A stretch of 11,099 bases of DNA from a bacterium (GTDB taxonomy: Bacteria; Chloroflexota; Dormibacteria; UBA8260; Bog-877). How positions within the stretch are numbered: position 1 is the stretch's first letter; each line of letters starts with the position of its first letter. Positions 1 to 6,249 of this stretch are shown piece by piece. The notes below the pieces were generated by a model. That model saw only the letters and a program-made list of their open reading frames with translations, was not told the origin of the DNA and searched no databases. The position numbers and the translations under genes are program-made. The stretch is from contig JAKABA010000127.1 in the NCBI GenBank assembly GCA_021802115.1, forward strand, positions 1 through 11,099. Direction: 5' to 3'.

Positions 1-16
1 GGACCTCCTCCGTCAC
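1..16 (-). CDS. Start of a toxin gene (probably PIN/VapC), cut by the window edge
   Basis: Only five codons are visible on the minus strand, starting with GTG at 16-14 and reading V/M-T-E-E-V. The GTG overlaps the TGA stop of the upstream antitoxin in a GTGA 4-nt overlap. The other toxin-antitoxin pairs in this window use the same arrangement. A toxin, most often a PIN-domain VapC ribonuclease, is what normally follows a Phd/VapB antitoxin. The identity is inferred entirely from context, because no domain is visible. Confidence 0.4.
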
Positions 17-249
17 AGCCGTGGGTCGAGAACTTGGTCAATGTCGGACCGAAGAGCCCCTGGGTCGACCCAGGGCAGGCGGCTCCATCGCTCCACAAGC
101 GCGGCAGCCGCCTGGGGCGGCCGGGCCACAGGGCGTAGTTCGGCAACTGCCTTGCCGGCCCTGGTGATGGTCACCTGCTCCCCCCGTTCGACCCGATCCA
201 CCACGTCACCTCCGTGGTTGCGCAGTTCACGGATGCTCACGCTCGCCAT
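13..249 (-). CDS. Phd/YefM (VapB-type) antitoxin
   Basis: This 78-residue protein has the standard Phd/YefM N-terminus: an opening strand (MASVSIRELRNHGGDVVDRV), then GEQVTITRAGKAVAELRPV at about residues 23-41. That block is the conserved 'G..v.iTr.Gkpva.l.P' core that forms the DNA-binding dimer. The C-terminal part (ARPPQAAAALVERW onward) would be the toxin-neutralising tail. Its length is normal for the family. The ATG at 249 is preceded by a TACCAT -10-like box and a palindrome, so the mRNA is probably leaderless. The stop overlaps the start of a toxin that runs off the window. The product should bind its own promoter and inhibit the toxin. Family is confident; the exact toxin partner is not visible. 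Confidence 0.88.
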   Translation of the reverse strand: MASVSIRELRNHGGDVVDRVERGEQVTITRAGKAVAELRPVARPPQAAAALVERWSRLPWVDPGALRSDIDQVLDPRL

Positions 250-533
250 GGGACCATGGTATCACATGTGAGACAGAGCCGTCGCCCCCGAGCATGGAAG
301 CGCGGTCGACGGCGCGGATGCGGTCGCGCGTCGCCGGGACGCCGTCCGAGCCCACGCGGCCCTATCCGACAGTCAGTGCTGGCTGCAATGGCGAGCGAGA
401 AGCCCTGGTGGGACATTGCCTTTGACTTCTACTTCCAGCAGGTTGAAACAACGCCCTCAGGCGCTCTATCTCAGAGGCGCGTGCGGCCACCTGGCGCCAT
501 TCCCAGCCTGTGCCACCCCGGCCAGACCCTCCC
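250..533. other. Intergenic stretch with no convincing gene
   Basis: Apart from the antitoxin promoter and palindrome (256-271), I see nothing supportable here. Open frames on both strands exist, as expected in GC-rich DNA, but none shows a start signal or recognised motif. The segment lies between two minus-strand genes and should hold the nfuA 3' untranslated region. Confidence 0.5.
256..271 (-). promoter_or_regulatory. Leaderless promoter -10 box and palindromic operator of the left antitoxin
   Basis: On the minus strand a TACCAT (TANNNT) -10-like box spans 261-256, six bases before the ATG at 249, which places transcription initiation at about the start codon. Directly upstream, 262-271 is a perfect 10-bp palindrome, TCACATGTGA, next to the -10 box. 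It is a plausible operator for antitoxin autoregulation. No good -35 box is visible. Confidence 0.4.
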
Positions 534-1118
534 CTACTTCTTGGCCGCCTCGTAGTAGGGATTGGTCCCCGCCGCGTGGTCGGTGGTATCACGCACCTCA
601 CTGAGCTCCTGGAACCTCTCCAGCAGCGCCGTTCGCACCCCCTGACCGAGGGTCACGTCGGCCATCCCGCAGCCCTGGCAGGCGCCCCCCATGTGGATGT
701 AGGCCACGCCCTCGCTCACGTCGAGGAGGTCGATGTGGCCCCCGTGCATCGCCACCCTGGGGTTGACCTCGTCGTCGAGGAAGGCCTGGATCTGCTCCGC
801 GACCGGATCGAACCAGAGTGGATTGGGACTGTCCACTCGCAGCGCTCCGGTGAGCCGGTCGGCATCGACGGTGGCATTATCGAGGTAGGGGGCGGACGCC
901 AGCGGGATATGGAAGTAAATCCCCTCGTGCCCCTCGACGACGACGTCGCCGGGGTGCTCCTCACCCGGCGCCACAAGGTCCAGCTGGTACTGGAAGGCGC
1001 CTCCACTCCTCCCAACGATGGCGATGCGGACGGCGGCGTCAGGCTGGTGGCGGTTGGCCCGCACCTGCTCGATCCGAATGCGAGCAAACTCGGTGAGTTG
1101 AACTCGAGGACCCGTCAT
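534..1118 (-). CDS. nfuA: Fe-S cluster carrier, NfuA-type (HesB-like N-domain plus Nfu C-domain)
   Basis: This 194-residue protein is close to the 191 residues of E. coli NfuA. The N-terminal half (about 1-95) is a degenerate A-type/HesB-like domain ending in the SAPYLDNATVD segment typical of that family. The A-type cysteines are absent, as in NfuA. The C-terminal half (about 105-185) is a NifU C-terminal/Nfu domain with VNPRVAMHGGHIDLLDV and the cluster-binding motif C147-QG-C150 in MGGACQGCGMADVTLGQGV. The tail includes VRDTTDHAAG and NPYYE, which also resembles NfuA. The family carries 4Fe-4S clusters to apoproteins in the cytosol, bridging two monomers through the CxxC. The ATG at 1118 is preceded by AAGGG, a possible ribosome site. 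It is divergent from the ATP-grasp gene. The downstream 250-533 gap holds no convincing gene. Confidence 0.92.
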   Translation of the reverse strand: MTGPRVQLTEFARIRIEQVRANRHQPDAAVRIAIVGRSGGAFQYQLDLVAPGEEHPGDVVVEGHEGIYFHIPLASAPYLDNATVDADRLTGALRVDSPNPLWFDPVAEQIQAFLDDEVNPRVAMHGGHIDLLDVSEGVAYIHMGGACQGCGMADVTLGQGVRTALLERFQELSEVRDTTDHAAGTNPYYEAAKK

Positions 1119-1125
1119 TGACCCT

Positions 1126-1131
1126 TATTCT
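1126..1131 (+). promoter_or_regulatory. -10 box of a probable leaderless promoter for the ATP-grasp gene
   Basis: TATTCT (TANNNT) ends seven bases before the ATG at 1139, and there is no Shine-Dalgarno sequence between them. The same geometry recurs before other genes in this window, so the transcript probably starts at or beside the start codon. No convincing -35 box is present at 16-19 bp. Confidence 0.35.
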
Positions 1132-1138
1132 GAACCCC

Positions 1139-2416
1139 ATGGCTCCCTCGGTGATGCTCGTCCTGCCCACCCGCAGCTACCGCGCCGCTGCCTTCCTGGC
1201 CGCGGCCCGAGACCTCAGGCTGGAGGTCGTGGTTGCCGCCGACGAGCCCAGCTCGCTCGGATCGCTCATGGCCGACCGCACCCTCACCCTGGACCCGAGC
1301 CACCCCGAGGATGCCGCCCAGCGGGCGGTGGCCTTCGCCGCGCGCCACCCCGTAAGTGCTGTCATCGGCGTCGACGAGGCGGCGGTGAGCGCCGCCGCCC
1401 ACATCGCGGCTGGGCTGGGCCTCCGCCACAACTCCGTGGAGGCCGTCAGCGCCACCCGTGACAAGCGGGAGCTGCGCCGCCGTCTGGCTGCCCGTGCCGT
1501 CGCCCAGCCCGTCTCGACCGCGATCACCAGCGCAGCAACGCCCCAGGAGTTGCATGACGCCGCGGCCCGTGCCGGGTTTCCCTGCGTGGTCAAACCCGTC
1601 GACCTCGCCGCGAGTCGCGGGGTGATCCGCGCCAATACACCGGCCGAGCTAGAAGCGGCGGTGGCGAGGACCGGCCACCTTCTGCGCCGCCCGGAGCTCT
1701 GCCAACCAGACCCCGCCCCCCTCCTGGTCGAGAGCTTCATCCCGGGCCCTGAGGTGGCGGTTGAGGGCCTCCTCGATGGCGGCACCCTGCACATCCTCGC
1801 CGTACTCGACAAGCCGGACACCCCCGACGGACCGTTCTTCGAGGAAACTCTCTTGGTCGCACCATCCCGGCTGTCCACAGACAGGCTCGACCAATTGGTG
1901 CGCCTCACCGAAGCCGCGGTCTCCGCGATCGGCTTACGGGAGGGGCCGATCCATGCCGAGCTCAGGCTGGGGCCAGCCGGTGCGGCGGTCATCGAGGTCG
2001 CGGCACGATCGATCGGCGGTCGATGCAGTGGGGCCCTGCGCTTCGGCGACGGCGAGAGCCTGGAGGCGAAGATCCTGCGCCAGGCCTGCGGGCTGCCACT
2101 GGGGGATCTCACCCTGGCCTCGGGCGGGGCGGCCGCCCTGATGATCCCCATCCCGGGCGCCGGCAATCTGGAGCGTGTCGAGGGGGTTGCCGCCGCCCGG
2201 GCTGTTCTTGGCGTCATCGCTGTCGACATCACCGTGGCGCCCGGCGCTCTGCTGGAGCCCCTTCCCGAGGGCGACCGCTATCTGGGTTTCCTGATCACCC
2301 GCGCCGCCGACGCCGATGGCGCCGAGCTGGCCGCCCGGCAGGCGCTGTCGGCACTGCGCATCATCATTGCCGCGCCGCGTTCATCCGACCATCCAGGACG
2401 TCTGGCTGGTGAGTGA
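1139..2416 (+). CDS. ATP-grasp domain carboxylate-amine/thiol ligase
   Basis: The product has 425 residues. An N-terminal Rossmann-like preATP-grasp segment (MLVLPTRSYRAAAFLAAARD, then AVIGVDEAAV) is followed by an ATP-grasp fold. Visible ATP-grasp features are FPCVVKPVDLAASRGV with the ATP-binding lysine near K152, LLVESFIPGPEVAVEGLL (E198), HAELRL near 272-277, and VIEVAARSIGGR (E286, R290, G293-R295), which supplies Mg- and phosphate-binding residues. A C-terminal subdomain (GDRYLGFLITRAA) completes the L-amino-acid ligase/PurK-like layout. Such enzymes form an acyl-phosphate with ATP and couple it to an amine, and the substrate here cannot be read from sequence. A TTG at 1118 is in frame upstream but overlaps the divergent nfuA ATG. 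I prefer ATG 1139, which sits at leaderless distance from a -10 box. Confidence 0.85.
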   Translation: MAPSVMLVLPTRSYRAAAFLAAARDLRLEVVVAADEPSSLGSLMADRTLTLDPSHPEDAAQRAVAFAARHPVSAVIGVDEAAVSAAAHIAAGLGLRHNSVEAVSATRDKRELRRRLAARAVAQPVSTAITSAATPQELHDAAARAGFPCVVKPVDLAASRGVIRANTPAELEAAVARTGHLLRRPELCQPDPAPLLVESFIPGPEVAVEGLLDGGTLHILAVLDKPDTPDGPFFEETLLVAPSRLSTDRLDQLVRLTEAAVSAIGLREGPIHAELRLGPAGAAVIEVAARSIGGRCSGALRFGDGESLEAKILRQACGLPLGDLTLASGGAAALMIPIPGAGNLERVEGVAAARAVLGVIAVDITVAPGALLEPLPEGDRYLGFLITRAADADGAELAARQALSALRIIIAAPRSSDHPGRLAGE

Positions 2417-2430
2417 CATCGGCGGATCGA

Positions 2431-2466
2431 GGATCAGGCCTTGATCCACGGGGCGCGGAGCCCCGT
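2431..2466 (+). terminator. Two consecutive hairpins after the ATP-grasp gene
   Basis: Fifteen bases after the ATP-grasp stop, GGATCA/TGATCC forms a 6-bp stem (2431-2447). It is followed at once by a perfect 7-bp stem, ACGGGGC/GCCCCGT, with a GCGGA loop (2448-2466). No T-run follows, so this is at best a GC-rich, non-canonical terminator or an RNA 3' end. Confidence 0.4.
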
Positions 2467-2606
2467 CAGGAGAGGAACTTGTTGAGCCTGCGCAAACCGG
2501 TCGCGGCCTCCGTGGGCACCGCCCGCATCACGAGCTCAGGAGACCGGGAGGGTCTTCCTTTGCAACCCCCCGATCATGCCCAGCCACCCCGCACGAGGGT
2601 GCGAGA

Positions 2607-3041
2607 ATGGGCGCTGTGCACGGCATCACTGCGGGCCCAGCGAGACGCGATCGAGTCGTTGCCGCGCTCTTGGTACGTGGCGGCCAAATCCTGCTATGCC
2701 ATCGATCTCCGAACCGTCGATGGTTCCCAGACGTCTGGGATCTTCCGGGTGGGCACACCGACCCTGGGGAGACTCATGGCCGTGCGCTGGTTCGCGAGCT
2801 TCGCGAGGAACTGGGAATCATCATTCCTGAGCCTTCGGGAAAGGAATTTGCGCGGATCGTCACCTCTGACTTCGACTTGCGTATCTGGCTAGTCGACAGG
2901 TGGGTAGGGGAGATATCCAATGCTTCGCCTGAAGAGCACGATGACATGCGCTGGTTCCAGTCACACGAGGCGTCCGCCTTGTCACTTGCTCATGTGAGGT
3001 ACCCAGCCCTCATCCGTATGGCGCTTGGGGCTGCCGCGTAA
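2607..3041 (+). CDS. Nudix hydrolase (MutT-like)
   Basis: This 144-residue single-domain protein is of typical Nudix size. After a short lead, RRDRVVAALLVRGGQILLCHRSP is the first strand pair of the fold. WDLPGGHTDPGE leads into a complete Nudix box at residues 49-71, with G49, E55, R63, E64, E67, E68 and G70 matching GX5EX7REUXEEXGU. The box binds the metals that hydrolyse a nucleoside diphosphate linked to another group. The substrate (oxidised dNTP, nucleotide sugar or other) cannot be told from sequence. The C-terminal region with WLVDRWVGEI and EEHDDMRWFQ is standard for MutT-like members. It lies 190 nt downstream of the ATP-grasp gene behind two hairpins, so it is probably a separate transcript. 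The ATG at 2607 is the first sensible start, with a weak ribosome site. Confidence 0.9.
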   Translation: MGAVHGITAGPARRDRVVAALLVRGGQILLCHRSPNRRWFPDVWDLPGGHTDPGETHGRALVRELREELGIIIPEPSGKEFARIVTSDFDLRIWLVDRWVGEISNASPEEHDDMRWFQSHEASALSLAHVRYPALIRMALGAAA

Positions 3042-3049
3042 CTCAGGGG

Positions 3050-3143
3050 CCTGATCAGGGCCAGCTGTGCACAGCTCCGGCAGTTATCCACCCCCCTCCT
3101 CCCGGACCCTCCTCCCCCAAATTGCGACGAGGGGTTATTCACA
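3050..3143. other. Palindromes and two DnaA-box-like 9-mers before the helicase relic
   Basis: Within 95 nt lie a 10-bp palindrome CCTGATCAGG (3050-3059), a perfect 14-bp palindrome AGCTGTGCACAGCT (3063-3076), TTATCCACC (3084-3092, 8 of 9 to the DnaA box TTATCCACA) and TTATTCACA (3135-3143, exact to TTATNCACA). They precede a replication-type helicase relic. An origin remnant of a mobile replicon is possible. Chance similarity is also possible, and the second box overlaps the helicase reading frame. Confidence 0.3.
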
Positions 3144-4012
3144 GTCTGACGTTCCGTGGCGAGCTGACCGTCGCCCAGCAGGAGGCGGCCAACGCTCTGG
3201 CTGCCCATGACCTTGGAGTTCTCGCCGCGCCCACCGCCTTCGGCAAGACCGTGATCGGTGCCTGGCTCATCGCCCAGCGCGGCGTCAACACCTTGGTGTT
3301 GGTCCACCGGCAGCAACTGGCTGACCAGTGGCGGGAACGGCTGTCGACCTTTCTGGACATCCCTCCTCGCTCGATCGGTCAGTTCGGAGGCGGCCGCAAC
3401 AAGGGACGGGGGGTGACCGATATCGGCATGCTCCAGAGCCTGAGCCCACATGGCGAGGTCAAGGACCTCGTTGCGGACTACGGGCACGTTCTGGTCGATG
3501 AGTGCCATCACGCCCCGCCGTCAGCTTCGAGCGGGTCCGACCGCAACGCCGGCTCGAAAGGACGGGCACGACCCCATCGTCATCATGCAATGTGGGCCGA
3601 TCCGGCATCGCGTCGACGCCCGCCGGCAGGCCGCGGCGCGGCCATTCGCCCATGTCGTGGTGCCCCGGATGACGTCATTCACCCTTCCCCACGACCGGCT
3701 GACCTTGGCATCCAGGAGATCTACTCCCGTCTGGTTGCGGATCGGACCCGGACGGAGCGTATCGTGGCGGAGGTTGTCGAAGCCGTCCGGCAAGGTCATT
3801 CGCCGCTGGTCCTCACTGAACTGAGCGCACCGAGCTTCCTCGCACTGCCAGTCTCCTGGCGCGGCACCGTCCAGCAATATGTGGGCCGGCTGCACCGTCT
3901 CCATGATCGCAAGCGCGCGGTGAGCATCTTCGACTACGTTGATGTCCATGTGCCGACGCTGGCCAAGATGCACCAGAAGCGACGCCGCGGCTATGCCGCC
4001 ATCGGATACCCG
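3122..4012 (+). pseudogene. Decayed superfamily 2 helicase (TOTE-like/type III restriction-like), frameshifted and deleted
   Basis: The frame from a TTG at 3122 encodes LTFRGELTVAQQ (Q-motif-like), Walker A in APTAFGKT (residues 36-43), NTLVLVHRQQLADQWRERL (motif Ia) and the DECHH box (126-130). The reading then breaks. SFERV continues in frame 1 near 3520-3537. TATPARKDGHDPIVIMQCGP (motif III and after) continues in frame 3 from 3540. The original frame resumes near 3701 with LGIQEIYSRLVADRTR. About 13 codons appear missing before TATP. After SPLVLTE the sequence jumps to LALPVSWRGTVQQYVGRLHRLH (motif VI), so about 70 codons with motifs IV-V are gone. Homology ends near GYAAIGY (4009), and the frame runs on to 4222 without the usual end. 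The primase part found in TOTE proteins is absent upstream. The family comparison is from memory. Confidence 0.8.
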
Positions 4013-4086
4013 GTGGTCGCCCTTGACGCCACGTGGCAAGGGGTCGGCGAGACGACCAGGGGGCCCAGACCGCTGGGTTCATCATG

Positions 4087-4119
4087 GACAGGTGGGACAG
4101 GATTGACAGGATGGGCAGG
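4087..4119 (+). repeat. Four 9-nt tandem repeats (GACAGG core) over the antitoxin promoter
   Basis: GACAGG occurs at 4087, 4096 and 4105, and GGCAGG at 4114, exactly nine bases apart. The third unit contains the -35 box TTGACA of the downstream antitoxin promoter. A 9-nt period puts repeats on nearly the same helical face, which would suit cooperative binding by the small HTH protein encoded just downstream. Confidence 0.6.
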
Positions 4120-4131
4120 CCAGGCTAAGCT
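4103..4131 (+). promoter_or_regulatory. Sigma70-type leaderless promoter of the HTH-PIN pair
   Basis: A perfect -35 TTGACA (4103-4108), a 17-bp spacer and the -10 TAAGCT (4126-4131) are followed after six bases by the ATG at 4138. Transcription should start at or within a base or two of the A of the start codon. No Shine-Dalgarno site is present. This is the strongest promoter match in the window. Confidence 0.7.
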
Positions 4132-4137
4132 GGTGCC

Positions 4138-4407
4138 ATGGCCGTCGCTGCCCGTTCCCCCGATAGCTTCGTTCCTGTCGCAGCTGCCGCCGAACGCCTC
4201 CGCATCTCTCGCAACTCGGTGAAGCGGAGGCTGGCTGCGGGACTCCTCCGAGGATACGCGGACCCATCCAACGGGTACCAATACGTCTCCGAGGCGTCGC
4301 TCGCCAGCCTGGAGCACCTTCTGGAGCGCCTTCGTGCCGCCGCTCTCCTCCCCGGGTCCGAGCCGCCGGACGAGCGGTGGACTGACCCCACCGGCGACCC
4401 GGACTGA
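4138..4407 (+). CDS. Small HTH (MerR/excisionase-like) antitoxin
   Basis: The 89-residue protein has a helix-turn-helix of the excisionase/MerR type at about residues 12-42 (VPVAAAAERLRISRNSVKRR, then LAAGLLRGY). A short wing follows (SNGYQYVSEASLASL), then a helical, charged and partly disordered tail. It overlaps the following PIN-domain gene by four bases (CTGA) and has its own leaderless promoter with tandem repeats. An HTH protein in this position would bind and repress its promoter and neutralise the PIN toxin with its C-terminus. It could alternatively be a plain regulator or excisionase. The tight pairing with a PIN gene favours antitoxin. Confidence 0.75.
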   Translation: MAVAARSPDSFVPVAAAAERLRISRNSVKRRLAAGLLRGYADPSNGYQYVSEASLASLEHLLERLRAAALLPGSEPPDERWTDPTGDPD

Positions 4408-5054
4408 GCGAGCACCCCGTCGGCGGCATCCCGCCGCCCCGTCTGCGATCCGGCTCCCCACCAGCGCCGGAAGGGAAAGCCTGGCCGCGGCGCGGCGATC
4501 CCATCTTCGTCGACACGTCCTCCGTCATGGGAACGGCGGACCGCGCCGCCCTGCAGGTCTGTGCCGAGATGGGCGATCTCATCGTGTGGTGGTCGCCGTA
4601 CGTCGCCGCGGAGATCGCTCGGGTCGCTACACGAGCCCATGTCGTCTATGCGCTCGGCCAACCCGTGGCCGCCCGGTCAGCGGAGGCGGCAGCCATCGAG
4701 ATGGAGAGCGTCCGGACCACCATCGATGCCGCCATCCACGCCCTCGAGCAGTGCTGGAGTGTTCCTACGCCGGCGGCCATGCAGAACGCGGCCGCCCACG
4801 TGTCCGAGGCGGTCCCAGACGCGACCGACAGTCCTGTTCTCGCTGGCGCGATCGCCACCGGAGCACGCTTCCTGCTCTCCCGCGATGAGGCCGCATTCCC
4901 GCACGGGGGCGGCTACGGGCGCCTGGCGTTCTGGCATCCGGACACTTTCCTGACGACGCTGTTCCTCAGCGAGGACGCTGTCTACGCACGGGTGCGGCTG
5001 CTGGTGGGCGACGCCATGCGCGGCGGCGCGCTTCTGCCGCGGCGTCACCAGTAA
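4404..5054 (+). CDS. PIN-domain toxin with apparent CTG start
   Basis: The first ATG in frame (4527) would begin inside the PIN fold and lose its first catalytic aspartate. The frame is open upstream through DPIFVDTSSVMGTAD, with the Asp of VDTS at residue 37. It reaches back to CTG at 4404, which overlaps the antitoxin TGA as CTGA. No ATG, GTG or TTG lies between the preceding in-frame stop (4383-4385) and 4527. From CTG the product has 216 residues. Later PIN features are WSPYVAAEIARV with an acidic residue, PDATDSPVLAGAIATGARFL and LLSRDEAAF, matching the acidic 'D.D..ila.A...ga..l.s.D' pattern. PIN toxins are Mg-dependent ribonucleases, usually cutting tRNA or rRNA. The N-terminal 30 residues are proline-rich and unlike a PIN domain. 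A sequence error or frameshift at the start is the alternative. Confidence 0.78.
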   Translation: MSEHPVGGIPPPRLRSGSPPAPEGKAWPRRGDPIFVDTSSVMGTADRAALQVCAEMGDLIVWWSPYVAAEIARVATRAHVVYALGQPVAARSAEAAAIEMESVRTTIDAAIHALEQCWSVPTPAAMQNAAAHVSEAVPDATDSPVLAGAIATGARFLLSRDEAAFPHGGGYGRLAFWHPDTFLTTLFLSEDAVYARVRLLVGDAMRGGALLPRRHQ

Positions 5055-5079
5055 CCGAGCGCCGGTGCCACTCCCCTCG

Positions 5080-5134
5080 GTCGGCTGAGGCCGACAGAGT
5101 TCAAGATGTCGGCTTAAGGATTTGAGCCGACGTC
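5080..5134 (+). terminator. Two related hairpins after the PIN toxin
   Basis: GTCGGC/GCCGAC with loop TGAG (5080-5095) is followed by a 10-bp stem with one G-U pair, GATGTCGGCT/AGCCGACGTC (5105-5114 and 5125-5134), then TTTGAGGTTCTT. Both stems use the same GTCGGC/GCCGAC sequence, so they could also pair with each other. This is a likely terminator of the HTH-PIN operon, although the T-tract is interrupted. Confidence 0.5.
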
Positions 5135-5219
5135 TTTGAGGTTCTTCCACCCGATCTTCAGTGGAGGCCAAACTCCCTTGGCCCAACACGACTCCGATTC
5201 GGACACGGAGGAGGGGGCT

Positions 5220-5270
5220 GGAGCCCAAGGTGGGAATCGAACCCACTACCTACGCCTTACCAAGACGTTG
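5220..5270 (-). repeat. Partial tRNA-Thr copy A (3' half, att-like)
   Basis: These 51 bases match 49 of 51 positions of the 3' half of the intact tRNA-Thr gene (9861-9911), in the same orientation. They cover the discriminator base, the 3' acceptor strand, T arm, variable region and anticodon arm. Mismatches are at 5247 and 5265. Identity stops before the D arm, so no functional tRNA can form. A tRNA 3' end without its 5' half is the classic scar of site-specific integration at a tRNA gene. Confidence 0.85.
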
Positions 5271-5372
5271 GCCATGGCTGCGCCCGAATCGAATTCGCAG
5301 GGGGCGCCGATCCGCTGTACGGCCACCGCATTTCAGATCTCTGCAGTGGACTTGAAGTGCCATTGACCTCGG
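5271..5372. repeat. Cassette flank conserved with the one after fragment B (8623-8725)
   Basis: From GGCC at 5321 onward the sequence aligns without gaps to the segment starting at 8674. By eye, 38 of 60 bases match between 5311-5370 and 8664-8723. Shared words include GGCCA, CAGAT, TGCAG and TTGA. The stretch before it, 5271-5310, keeps the same length within one base. It lies between the tRNA fragment and the vapC 3' end in both cassettes. No gene is recognisable in it. Integrase arm sites or an old gene end are possible. Confidence 0.5.
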
Positions 5373-5408
5373 GCTCGCCTCGGAGTCACGGGCTGCCCCT
5401 GTACGCGA

Positions 5409-5819
5409 TCACCGAAGGACCTTGACGACAACGCCCAGAGATCGGTCCGCCCAGGTGCGGTCCGCTGTCCAGACGGTCGCACCACGCATCCTTCCCGCAG
5501 CGAGGCATAGCCGATCGGCCAGCGAGAGGTCGGGGCAGTGCGACCACATACGTGCCGCTTCGCTTGCAATCTCGGAGGTCACCGCCTCCACAGTGAGGCC
5601 GAGGGCCAAGAGCAGAGCGGCAACCTCGTCGCCATCGCGGCCGTGATGCCATGCTGTCTGCAGGACCTCCGACCAGTTCGCCGCACCGATCGAGGAGCGC
5701 TCGACGATGGCGTCGACCTGTTCGGCGCCCGGTTCCTTCTGGAGCCAAGCCAGCACCGCGGAGGCATCCAGGAGATCGGAGCCCTGGTCGTCGCCGAGGG
5801 GGGGCGCCCCTTGTGTCAC
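5409..5819 (-). CDS. VapC-type PIN-domain toxin
   Basis: The 136-residue product has the full PIN signature: D18 in LLDASAVLAWLQ, E51 in NWSEVLQTAW, D102 in LSLADRLCLAAGR, and D120 in VWTADRTWAD. Together these form the Mg-binding acidic pocket of VapC ribonucleases, which typically cut tRNA or rRNA when not neutralised. Length is normal for VapC. The ATG at 5819 overlaps the antitoxin stop by four bases (ATGA), so translation is coupled. The first 14 residues before the PIN strand are an unusually long lead. It is the distal gene of the AbrB-VapC operon in cassette 1. Confidence 0.92.
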   Translation of the reverse strand: MTQGAPPLGDDQGSDLLDASAVLAWLQKEPGAEQVDAIVERSSIGAANWSEVLQTAWHHGRDGDEVAALLLALGLTVEAVTSEIASEAARMWSHCPDLSLADRLCLAAGRMRGATVWTADRTWADRSLGVVVKVLR

Positions 5820-6103
5820 TCGTTCCCCCCGGCCGCCCTCGGGTGCTCACCCCCAGTCCAGCCATCCCGCCGAACCTCGTCGCGCCGCTCAGCGATCAAC
5901 TCCTCGGAGAGGCTGCCTGGGACCCCGGAGAACATCTCGCGAAGCCGACGCCGCGCCCCATCGACCGTCATCAAGACGATCCTCTCGCCGTCGACGCGCA
6001 GGCTGACCCGAACCCCGGGCGCCAGCCCGATTGCGCGGCGCACCTCGGCGGGGATGAGCACTCTACCCTCACGTGTCACGGTCGTGTCGTATGTGTCAGA
6101 CAT
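5816..6103 (-). CDS. AbrB/MazE-family (SpoVT-AbrB) antitoxin
   Basis: The 95-residue product has an N-terminal swapped-hairpin AbrB domain: TYDTTVTREGRVLIPAEVRR, then AIGLAPGVRVSLRVDGERIVL (about residues 4-45). The C-terminus (ARRRLREMFSGVPGSLSEELIAERR) looks like a toxin-binding helix region. An in-frame ATG lies 12 codons upstream at 6139. I prefer 6103, because MSDTYD begins right before the first AbrB strand. A TTGACA -35 box would also lie inside the longer gene, while at 6103 it is in the correct place. A 6-bp inverted repeat overlaps the start codon and should be the self-repression site. The product would neutralise the VapC encoded downstream. Confidence 0.9.
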   Translation of the reverse strand: MSDTYDTTVTREGRVLIPAEVRRAIGLAPGVRVSLRVDGERIVLMTVDGARRRLREMFSGVPGSLSEELIAERRDEVRRDGWTGGEHPRAAGGNE

Positions 6104-6139
6104 ACAATAAATATGCCATTCCATCCACCAAGCTGTCAA
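6089..6139 (-). promoter_or_regulatory. Promoter and palindromic operator of the AbrB-VapC operon
   Basis: On the minus strand, TTGACA (6139-6134), an 18-bp spacer and CATATT (6115-6110) end six bases before the ATG at 6103, again a leaderless layout. GTATGT at 6089-6094 and ACATAC at 6100-6105 form a perfect 6-bp inverted repeat with a 5-nt gap across the start codon and initiation point. It is a good candidate for AbrB-type autorepression. Confidence 0.55.
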
Positions 6140-6238
6140 CTCCTAGCCATGCTTGCCGGATAGGCTCCGCCGTCGGCAATCGGAGGCGACGCACGCCCCG
6201 GCGTGGCCGATAACCTCCAGACATCTCATATATGATAA

Positions 6239-6244
6239 TATGAT
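6239..6244 (+). promoter_or_regulatory. -10 box of the CPBP operon promoter
   Basis: The AT-rich stretch 6227-6249 contains TATGAT twice, at 6231 and 6239. The second copy lies five bases before the ATG at 6250, matching the leaderless pattern. No clear -35 box is visible. Local base composition is much richer in AT than the surrounding genes. Confidence 0.45.
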
Positions 6245-6249
6245 CAATC

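Noticed and set aside
362..601. Minus-strand 79-codon frame and plus-strand frame starting MASEKPWWDIAF (about 388)
   Set aside because: Neither has a start signal or motif, and both overlap the nfuA end. Likely chance frames in GC-rich DNA.
2466..2560. Minus-strand open stretch ending ...TGLRRLNKFLS before a stop at about 2478
   Set aside because: It reads a little like a protein C-terminus, but it is short, lacks a start and matches no family I know.
4334..4888. 184-codon plus-strand frame over the PIN toxin
   Set aside because: Very high Arg/Pro/Gly content with no domain. The PIN motifs lie in the other frame.
5136..5366. Plus-strand frames over the tRNA copies encoding GGNRTHYLRL-, [10 protein letters not shown] and [14 protein letters not shown] peptides (also near 8573 and 9863)
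   Set aside because: They are antisense translations of tRNA-Thr sequence, which is often mis-annotated as protein. The gene here is the tRNA or its fragment.
6101..6139. Longer AbrB antitoxin start at ATG 6139
   Set aside because: It would place the TTGACA -35 box and the -10 box inside the coding region and add a 12-residue non-domain leader.
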